From: a virus
Reading direction: 5' to 3' (one strand)
Virus record (IMG/VR): IMGVR_UViG_3300046804_000412
Span: 1-20,178 of that record
Length of the DNA stretch: 20,178 nucleotides
The notes under the pieces: generated by a model
The model's input: only the letters and a program-made list of their open reading frames with translations
The model's database searches: none
What the model was told of the DNA's origin: nothing
In this document: positions 16,301-20,178 of the stretch, piece by piece
Layout of the letters: every line of letters begins with the position of its first letter
Numbering within the stretch: position 1 is the first letter of the stretch
Made by a program: the position numbers and the translations under genes

Positions 16301-18815
16301 TAACACCACCGACCCTGCCATCATGGCTGATGTGGACAGGGTGACTACGGCTCGTGTTGAGCAAGGTTTTGTTGAGCGCATAACCAATGCTCTTTCCCCG
16401 GAGTCCTTCTCCTACTTCCGCGAGAAGGCTTTAAACCGGTACAACCGACTGGGTGAATACGACAGGGCGCTTGTGCAAAAGATGGGTGGCGCAAAGCTCA
16501 TGGCAGATTCCAGTGCTGAAGCTGCTGCCTTGATGTCTGATCTTGGCGCGGGTCTTACCGCATCTGCCCTTGGTGTTCATGACCGAGTAGGAGGTGTCCC
16601 TGTTTATAAGAACGGGGTAACCACGGTCAGCAATTTGAACAATACGGTCAAGGGTCCTGTTGCCATCTTTGCCCCGCTCGCCAAGTATGGAGATCCCACG
16701 ATCTACCAGCTTTACCAATACTGGGCTGGAGCCAAGCGCGGCAAGAGACTGCTGGCAGATGGCAGGGAAGAGGTTTACACCCCCGCCATGATTGCTCGCG
16801 CCCAAAAGATTGGACAGCAATATCCTGAGTTTGACCAGATCCAGAAGGAATGGATCAAGTTCAATAACGGTCTTGTTAAGTTCCTCGTGGACACTGGAGT
16901 CCTGTCCAAGAACAAGGCTGACGAGTTCACCCGGTACAGCGACTATGTCCCCTTCTACCGCCAGTTTGACGGGGAGAAGACCATTGGTCCGAACCTGTTC
17001 GCCTCAATCTCCGGGGTCAAAGGTCCTAAAAAATTAAAGGGCGGGGAAGCTCCTCTGGCAGACTTCCTTGAGACCGTTGTCAGGAATACTCAGTCCTCCA
17101 TCCAGATGGGGATCAAGAATGTCGCGGCACAACGGGCAGCAAATGTGGCAACGCAGATTGGGCAGGCTACACGTTTAAACCATGTATCTTCAGGTCCCGA
17201 TGTCTTCACGACCTTAGAGAACGGCAAGCTGACGTACTACCAGAGCCATGATCCATTGTTCATCAATGCGATCAAGAGCCTGAACCTGCCAGACCTGCCG
17301 TTCCTTGGCTTATTGTCCACCCCGGCAAATGTCCTGAGAAACCTTGTGACCAAAGACCCCGGCTTTATGCTGGCAAACATGGTCAGGGATTCCATGTCGG
17401 CATATGTGACCTCAGGGGCAAACATGAAGCCTGTGGTCTCAACCATTGCCAATTTCGGTAAGGCAATATCCAACTCCTCACCGGAGTACGCTGCCCTTTT
17501 AAACGCTGGTCTGATCGGCGGTTACGAGTTTTCCCAGAACGTCGAGCAGTCAGGCAAGACGATGGAAGAGGCAATGCGGATCAAGGCTGGGATCAAGAAA
17601 GGCACGGATTACTTCACCGGTGTCTGGCAAGCCCTTGAAAAGGGCACCACAGCCTCTGACGCAGCCACCCGTATGGAGGTGTACAAGAACACCCTAGCTG
17701 AGACCGGGAACGAGGCAGAAGCCCTGTTTAGGGCGATGGAGGTCATGAACTTCAACCGCAAGGGAAGCTCTGCTGTAATCCGCGTCCTGACAGCCGCCGT
17801 GCCGTTCCTAAACGCCCGTATTCAGGGTCTGGATGTCCTGTACCGCGCCGCCTTTGGAAGAATGGGGAATGACCCCAAGGCAGTCCAGAAAGCGTTTATC
17901 GTTCGCGGCATGACCATGTTCGCCCTGTCCTGTATGTACTGGGCGCTCACCCATGATGACGATGAGTACAAGAAACAGGAGCAGGAAACACGGGACAACT
18001 ACTGGCTGTTTCCATCCTTGGGTGTCAAGATCCCTATCCCGTTTGAGGTGGGTATCCTGTTTAAAGTCATCCCCGAACGGATCATGGGGGTCACCTTTGG
18101 GGACGACACAGGCAAAGACTTTGCCCGGTCAATGGGACGGCAGCTTTCCTCCACCCTTGCGTTCAACCCTATCCCACAGACTGCCCTGCCGCTTGTGGAA
18201 GTGGTTACCAATCATTCCTTCTTCACCGGTCGGGACATCGTTCCTCAGGGTTTAAAGGATGTTGCCCCGGAGTTCCAAGTCGGTCCCGGAACATCGATGT
18301 TTGCTCAATGGATAGGTAAAATGGCAGGGCTTTCCCCCATCCAGATTGACCATCTGTTCAAGGGCTACACAGGCACGATGGGTGGATATGCGGTGGATGT
18401 CTTGGATATGGTCATGGACTTCAACGGCGACTCTCCCAAGGTCTCCAAGCGTCTGGAGCAGATGCCCATCATCAAACGGTTTGCCCTTGACCCGGAAGCA
18501 CGGGGCACCGTCACTGCCTTCTATGAGATGAAGGATTCGGTGGACGAGGTTACCCGCACCATCAATCTCTTGGAAAAATCCATGAACTACAAGGACATGG
18601 GTGAGTACATGACTGACAATATGAAACTATTGGCAACCAAGGATTACATCCAAGACCTTGAGAAGCAGATGAAGGAGCTACGGGACATGAAGAACATGAT
18701 CCGCAACTCCCAGATGAGCGGTGATCAGAAGCGCGACGCGATCCTAGACATTACCAAAATGGAAAACCAGCTTACTCAGAATATGCAGAATCTGAAGAAG
18801 ATGGTCTCAGAATAA
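10320..18815 (+). CDS. Giant polyvalent virion protein: zincin protease, ART-like modules, gp88-like domain, LPD38
   Basis: 2,831 residues, starting three bases after the upstream stop. Residues 1-40 form a small domain with APDGK and GPDGA turns. About 135-185 is hydrophobic, Ala/Gly-rich and likely membrane-active. About 340-380 and 660-830 are charged helices. A zincin domain follows with H871-E872-S-I-H875 and likely third ligand E938 or E939 (EEAIADAF). Y1084-H-T-T opens a possible degenerate ADP-ribosyltransferase module. A region with C1276, C1282 and C1286 (C-x5-C-x3-C, TCPRSAICEGLCLG) resembles the phage gp88 family. Y1597-H-G with G1751-Y-D-G is an ART-like module. FKKWFGES with Y1807-H-G-T and G1950-F-D-G is an ART-PolyVal domain, ending NPEQLKSATGN. 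From 1995 to the end is an LPD38-type region with NYWLFPSLGVKIPIPFE near 2560 and a C-terminal coiled coil. Polyvalent proteins of this kind (Iyer, Aravind and colleagues) are thought to enter the host with phage DNA. The domain boundaries are mine; the first ART call is weak. Confidence 0.85.
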   Translation: MALYQIKAPDGKTYRIEGPDGASQDDVIRAVVAQHPYAGFTTEELKDQPRAPMSLKDTARAGLASLVGSAGSIASAFGAESAPARGLREYAAEIQAGMSPERLEEMRRREEIMSRAGEQGIGAEIMAGLGSVAEAPVQATVSGVASSLPAIGAGLAAMVASAPLAIASAVTLTAKLVIGALQGAGEAKGNIFDSVTQKLMDEKGLSRAEAEAQAVKAQEYLSSNAPGIMGSTAAGMLDSVTGVESILGKTAKAKQATRPLTQPSAIRTAGRSALEESIPEGIQGGVGQITENVALQNAGIDTSTFSGVAGATARDALMGALTGAAVSPLQLSQLRREHEIDKQRERDEAAAKLDQEIAQEQETLRQEQEAKQQAEEQAVMSAPPVEIKAPTNVHPIRNPLGDISKEDLQAEGIDPYLNQHIDEYRKTVGLPPIKSYSIEDIADAMPGVNPAEEQKQIDTILNSRTGYQGERLTARDVIDQAQAKQIPTDQAFTDFLTRTTGTGDLNSMSQPQLFAAFKSIQALPEKAELETGTNAIRFTDQQYNAAIKSLDKTMGDKPILTAEALSDIRLSTGLKEDAYAKSILDEAVRRGDVDRQGDQISPPTSAAVLPKGYKIQEGMFERGEKPEGYQIQMGDITLPEVYATEEEANARSQEYVKGQGRLVKEINNRIEQNETTLQKAEEKLTNMQLAGQTGIEYDKAQATLGKIRVKVAENLDRLNKQLERVDPEKAPVSVIKAKAKRVKGKGYTLFKDNKAVQVFKSRDEAERAIVQGLPEEEIQALTQAKGRRTLKRRAEEEIQRKAEEKRKEEYASVSQVLENKVKPPLRALLDRFGLKDVALELEKDMKAEGEYSKSVIKIALDSANPIRTLRHESIHALKELGFFTPQQWKALEREAKTKWIDTYLRQRNINGDPLEAGQQSRYDAYMNVYKGDQNAIIEEAIADAFGDFDMTKAPPGMMSAILKRLKLFFEALKNAFAGAGFQTSEDIFGKVERGALKPTKQVVKPSEPKFDQNDAWRATPQEREEALDMYATDGFLPYTSQGRLNVPIDEVKYSLQKYNPEKHLSFDPALNLPINKDGTITLYYHTTKDESLAINSTKVIPAQGRNRIHLTNESSGAKILVEKGDMEQDVDGSTVLVYVTPDMLQVDRMYDDGRVDVYIPVAQGEYFNKKMKQHSIQKARSDAIAKSFSYDDHEKRITDAIKQYKAATVAERKTLVTNARKLLKREHNVGSLLTENGKLEKTRIGDYNLNYDGLPVASQGLGLASAQKITEKTSTCPRSAICEGLCLGETSGGNFMFGGAAAEDVGSINKSSFRAGARMVQYLKTEALIVNPEAFAVILQSEIDSLRKWSASPTVRKKNAETGKMENIAKDIYAPAVRLNVTSDFKPSMFRGVIDGNKDVMFYDYTKINSDSIAPNHHLTYSSTGFGQIVDGKPVFFKNKAGRYDHNWETVKDRLNNGFNVAMAFSSKSALPKFLKDEKSGKTYRILDGDLYDARYLDQYSREKEESEGAGVIVGLRNKAGTLSEKNATEKTDGFFVKYDPKTDGDTVVAPDQDQFKTAEPPKPELTKTIPIAVKKFSLRDLPKGETYILKKGTRIYHGAHQTRAEEIKAGGKKLLARPPYKSGGGMMDEGNLIWFGGEDLATGHSKSEIDTLRAKYDEEKGLLRMEGDVFSAITDQDYSLLNRNKKLTQAEANTLNKALQLPDYKKVKAGDGLWQAARRAHDVSPVVDHWKVGYSGDMTDSLAKSLTALGYDGLFDETGIALVAKEGIDISQTPMKRYSLRDTPQFKKWFGESKIVNEDGTPKVMYHGTAQDITEFKPKQANAIFVTDDPKFAGSFAEMSENYMQRNPREFFTEKQIDQFKKEGAKVAKAKGTDPLDEYLEIARNNLASRANILPVYVSAQNPFDFSNPEHIRAIEAESTYALPINEIITGTWETIETPRIQELIKAAGFDGFYVKEGGRKNLAVYNPEQLKSATGNVGTFDQFNPDIRYNLRNTTDPAIMADVDRVTTARVEQGFVERITNALSPESFSYFREKALNRYNRLGEYDRALVQKMGGAKLMADSSAEAAALMSDLGAGLTASALGVHDRVGGVPVYKNGVTTVSNLNNTVKGPVAIFAPLAKYGDPTIYQLYQYWAGAKRGKRLLADGREEVYTPAMIARAQKIGQQYPEFDQIQKEWIKFNNGLVKFLVDTGVLSKNKADEFTRYSDYVPFYRQFDGEKTIGPNLFASISGVKGPKKLKGGEAPLADFLETVVRNTQSSIQMGIKNVAAQRAANVATQIGQATRLNHVSSGPDVFTTLENGKLTYYQSHDPLFINAIKSLNLPDLPFLGLLSTPANVLRNLVTKDPGFMLANMVRDSMSAYVTSGANMKPVVSTIANFGKAISNSSPEYAALLNAGLIGGYEFSQNVEQSGKTMEEAMRIKAGIKKGTDYFTGVWQALEKGTTASDAATRMEVYKNTLAETGNEAEALFRAMEVMNFNRKGSSAVIRVLTAAVPFLNARIQGLDVLYRAAFGRMGNDPKAVQKAFIVRGMTMFALSCMYWALTHDDDEYKKQEQETRDNYWLFPSLGVKIPIPFEVGILFKVIPERIMGVTFGDDTGKDFARSMGRQLSSTLAFNPIPQTALPLVEVVTNHSFFTGRDIVPQGLKDVAPEFQVGPGTSMFAQWIGKMAGLSPIQIDHLFKGYTGTMGGYAVDVLDMVMDFNGDSPKVSKRLEQMPIIKRFALDPEARGTVTAFYEMKDSVDEVTRTINLLEKSMNYKDMGEYMTDNMKLLATKDYIQDLEKQMKELRDMKNMIRNSQMSGDQKRDAILDITKMENQLTQNMQNLKKMVSE

Positions 18816-19092
18816 GGATGCTGTTGTCGAAGAGCCAGCCCACGGTCTTTCTGTGGGCTTCTTCCCATACGTTTAAACGCTCCTGCTTGGAGAGTTTACT
18901 TCCCTGATCTATTTCGTAATGGCATTTATGGCATAGGGCTGCGATTCTGTAGTCATGGGCTTTAATGCCTTTGCCCTTCCCATCCCTAAGCTGATTGCTG
19001 TGAGCCGCCACGACAGTGCCATCTTCTATACCGCAGTGCTGACATGGTGAATGCCTGACGGCTTCGAGAAGTCTCTTGTTCCTATAGATCAC
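18772..19092 (-). CDS. Small HNH-type nuclease, YbcO/DUF1364-like
   Basis: 106 residues from a GTG at 19092 that overlaps the previous stop as GTGA, with GGA seven bases upstream. A GTG at 19104 would add four residues but has no clear binding site. The visible motifs are PCQHCG (C-x2-C), VVAAHSNQ (the His of the HNH core) and ALCHKCHYEID (C-x2-C-H), a zinc-binding beta-beta-alpha-metal nuclease layout. The arrangement resembles small phage nucleases of the YbcO/DUF1364 type, which in lambdoid phages lie among recombination genes. DNA cleavage is inferred from family; the substrate is unknown. It is the last gene of the minus-strand chain and overlaps the 3' end of the giant gene by 44 bases tail to tail. 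Confidence 0.75.
   Translation of the reverse strand: MIYRNKRLLEAVRHSPCQHCGIEDGTVVAAHSNQLRDGKGKGIKAHDYRIAALCHKCHYEIDQGSKLSKQERLNVWEEAHRKTVGWLFDNSILILRPSSSDSAYSE
18837..18866 (+). terminator. Rho-independent-type terminator after the virion operon
   Basis: The arms AGCCCACGG (18837-18845) and CTGTGGGCT (18851-18859) pair over nine positions with one G-T pair, around the five-base loop TCTTT. A short pyrimidine run (TCTTCCC) follows. It lies 21 bases after the stop of the giant gene, where transcription should end. The T-run is weak, so efficiency is uncertain. It lies inside the coding sequence of the convergent HNH gene. Confidence 0.6.
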
Positions 19093-19331
19093 TTCTCTTT
19101 CCACTTCATCACGGACGGGCTGACCACAGATGGATTGAACTGTGGTGCTTGCCGACCCAGACTCTCAATGCCTTGAGCGCACTGGATTCTGAAGTCTGCC
19201 CATTTCTTTTGATACTTTGGGTCTTCTGTCGGGGGAGTCCATCCGGCTTTACGCCAGCGAATCGTAATGTCTGTTGTTGATGGCGTGTAAACGTAGTTAT
19301 CGTTTAGAGTCATTCCGTTTTTAGTGTTCAT
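19089..19331 (-). CDS. Small phage protein of unknown function with WRKAGWTPP motif
   Basis: 80 residues from the ATG at 19331, which has AAGAGG seven bases upstream. The ATG six bases earlier (19337) is only one base from that Shine-Dalgarno and is less likely. The sequence is hydrophilic, with a central TDITIRWRKAGWTPPTEDP and a following KKWADF helix. I recall similar short proteins with a T-D-[IV]-T-x-x-W-R-[KR]-x-G-W-x-P-P pattern from betaproteobacterial phages, without a known function. No metal-binding cluster, signal peptide or membrane segment is seen. It overlaps the helix-turn-helix gene by 11 bases and the HNH gene by four, so it is probably made from the same transcript. Confidence 0.65.
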   Translation of the reverse strand: MNTKNGMTLNDNYVYTPSTTDITIRWRKAGWTPPTEDPKYQKKWADFRIQCAQGIESLGRQAPQFNPSVVSPSVMKWKEK

Positions 19332-19548
19332 CTTCATACCTCTTACTTAAGTCAATCAATTTACGAATCTCTTCAACGGGGATGTCTAGCTTTTCATGAA
19401 TCAACAATATGAAATTGGCAGACACTCCATTCTTTCGATTGCGTACCTTGCTTATAACTGACGGTGGCATTTCAAAGTAATTCGCCAGTTGCATGTCTGT
19501 CTTTAAATTTAACTTCGACATCAAATGGTCAAGCAATACATGAGGCAT
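19321..19548 (-). CDS. Small Cro/C1-type helix-turn-helix protein
   Basis: 75 residues from the ATG at 19548 (MPHVLLDHLMSKLNLKTDMQ). The frame can be extended to 19638, but that would overlap the methyltransferase by 110 bases. The ATG at 19548 has a perfect GGAG six bases upstream and gives only a 20-base overlap. TDMQLANYFEMPPSVISKVR forms the helix-turn-helix core, followed by NGVSANFILLIHEKLDIPVE, the usual continuation in Cro/C1-type folds. I recall close relatives in Betaproteobacteria and their phages (A-L-x-x-x-L-x-V-x-P-P-V-I-S-K-I-R type). It is probably a DNA-binding regulator. Its operator is not identified. Confidence 0.75.
   Translation of the reverse strand: MPHVLLDHLMSKLNLKTDMQLANYFEMPPSVISKVRNRKNGVSANFILLIHEKLDIPVEEIRKLIDLSKRYEDEH
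19339..19344 (-). promoter_or_regulatory. Ribosome binding site fixing the start at 19331
   Basis: AAGAGG on the minus strand, seven bases before ATG 19331 and one base before ATG 19337. Spacing favours the second ATG. The site lies within the end of the helix-turn-helix coding sequence. Confidence 0.55.
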
Positions 19549-20101
19549 CAGATTCTCCGCTATCTGTCGTTTTCTCATATGCTCTCGCTGGCTTGATTGC
19601 TTGAATGATAAACGCAAACTTATCTTTGTTCTCATCAATCATGATGGGCACAAAGTCAGCCTTATATATATCACGAAAATCACTCATTGCTGTCTTGCCA
19701 ACGCCAGATTCATATGCCTCTTGATTTAAGAATATCAGTTGTTCTTTTTGCATGATCCTTGTATGACTTGGATCACCGAATGCCCAAGGCGAATGTCTTG
19801 ATGGGCATGTTGCCAACAGCTTGCCGCCGGGCTTTAGGATTCTCCAAAACTCAGAGAACTGTTTAAAGAAGAACCTGTAGTCCCCTTGCGCCCCGGTATG
19901 TTCCAAGACTTCATACGCATGTATCTCATCAAACGTATTGTCATCAAACGGCAGGGGCATATCCATCAAATCCCATAGAACATCAGGATTATGCAAATTG
20001 CAATGATCAAGAGTAATGAGATAGTCGAATCCATGAGTACCATCCGCAGTGATCTTCTTGCGTGTGTCGGAGCCGCATCCGATTAAAAGTTCGCGCTTCA
20101 T
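19529..20101 (-). CDS. Class I SAM-dependent methyltransferase
   Basis: 190 residues. The start ATG overlaps the stop of the upstream small gene as ATGA. Motif I is LLIGCGSDTRKK (residues 5-16), a slightly degenerate Gly-rich SAM loop. An acidic strand (ITLDHCNL) is followed by PLPFDDNTFDEIHAYEVLEH, the usual motif II-III region of Rossmann-fold methyltransferases, and by FWRILKPGGKLLATCPS, the motif V-VI region. A GDPSHTRIM segment follows. No NPPY or DPPY motif of adenine-N6 or cytosine-N4 DNA methyltransferases is seen, nor a cytosine-C5 PCQ motif, so a DNA modification role is not supported. The methyl acceptor (small molecule, glycan, RNA or protein) is unknown. Genes of this type are common in tailed phages. 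Confidence 0.82.
   Translation of the reverse strand: MKRELLIGCGSDTRKKITADGTHGFDYLITLDHCNLHNPDVLWDLMDMPLPFDDNTFDEIHAYEVLEHTGAQGDYRFFFKQFSEFWRILKPGGKLLATCPSRHSPWAFGDPSHTRIMQKEQLIFLNQEAYESGVGKTAMSDFRDIYKADFVPIMIDENKDKFAFIIQAIKPARAYEKTTDSGESDASCIA
19555..19558 (-). promoter_or_regulatory. Ribosome binding site fixing the start at 19548
   Basis: GGAG on the minus strand with a six-base spacer to ATG 19548. It is embedded in the last codons of the methyltransferase gene and decides between the short and long forms of the helix-turn-helix protein. Confidence 0.6.
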
Positions 20102-20178
20102 TCTATGTACTTTGCAATGATGTAAACGATACCCATGAGGATAAACATGCCAATCCCCAAAGCCATTAAGGTCAAACC
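20098..20178 (-). CDS. Small membrane protein, partial (cut by window end)
   Basis: The frame is open from the window edge and ends at TGA 20098-20100, overlapping the methyltransferase ATG as ATGA. The last 26 residues include MALGIGMFILMGIVYIIAKY, a single hydrophobic segment with a short Lys/Tyr/Glu tail. An ATG at 20166 would give a 22-residue peptide, but the gene probably extends outside the window. The perfect overlap and uninterrupted frame support a real gene. Small phage membrane proteins include holins and superinfection factors; nothing here decides. Confidence 0.5.
   Translation of the reverse strand, partial: GLTLMALGIGMFILMGIVYIIAKYIE

Noticed and set aside
10320-18815. Virion RNA polymerase or lytic transglycosylase in the giant protein
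   Set aside because: The size suggested these, but I could find neither polymerase motifs nor a transglycosylase Glu/ESxxN-type motif. The modules seen are protease, ART-like, gp88-like and LPD38.
19549-19638. Longer form of the helix-turn-helix protein
   Set aside because: It would overlap the methyltransferase by 110 bases; the extra residues look like out-of-frame translation, and ATG 19548 has an ideal GGAG.
1-20178. tRNA genes, CRISPR arrays, insertion sequences, attachment sites
   Set aside because: Both strands were read for cloverleaf-like ends, regularly spaced direct repeats and transposase motifs; nothing convincing was found. No gene-free stretch exceeds 300 bases.

Overview
The window looks like part of the genome of a tailed double-stranded DNA phage, probably a podovirus-like one. 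Its genes are tightly packed. A plus-strand block of virion genes (tail protein, further structural proteins, internal or ejection proteins) ends in an 8.5-kb gene for a 2,831-residue polyvalent protein. A short minus-strand block of small regulatory or accessory genes follows. I see no tRNA, rRNA, CRISPR array, insertion sequence or host housekeeping gene. The host is not shown directly. The style of several proteins (the small helix-turn-helix protein, the short protein with a W-R-K-x-G-W-x-P-P motif, the virion proteins) recalls phages and prophages of Betaproteobacteria, possibly freshwater Burkholderiales, but this is recollection and not a search result.

Plus strand, 1-18815. The window opens inside a tail hub or stabilisation-like gene, whose reading frame is open to base 3. 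A structural protein follows at 1745 with an ATGA overlap. Next come a 1,371-residue coiled-coil and membrane-active internal virion protein (3154), three smaller virion-type proteins (7259, 8030, 8856) and the giant protein (10320-18815). Neighbouring genes are at most 10 bases apart or overlap, so they probably share one transcript. That transcript has a good candidate terminator hairpin at 18837-18859, just after the last stop.

The giant protein is the centre of interest. In order I see: a short N-terminal domain and a hydrophobic membrane-active stretch; a long charged helical region; a zincin-type metalloprotease domain (HESIH at 871-875, EE at 938-939); a possible degenerate ADP-ribosyltransferase (ART)-like module; a cysteine-containing gp88-like domain; a second ART-like module; a clear ART-PolyVal module; and a long C-terminal region of LPD38 type. 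A short Y/F-S/N-L-R/Q motif recurs exactly at module boundaries (residues 1053, 1577, 1779, 1991). I suggest that the protein is ejected into the host with the DNA and may be cut into separate effectors by its own protease.

Minus strand, 20178-18772. A five-gene chain with start and stop codons overlapping at every junction: a small membrane protein (cut by the window end), a class I SAM-dependent methyltransferase, a 75-residue helix-turn-helix protein, a small protein of unknown function, and a small HNH-type nuclease that runs convergently into the 3' end of the giant gene.

Two features stand out at the DNA level. The palindrome GTTTAAAC occurs eight times in 20 kb, far above chance, usually in frame as the codons TTA AAC. 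Base composition is also mosaic: the 3154-7269 gene and the 15000-16250 part of the giant gene look much more A+T-rich than their surroundings.
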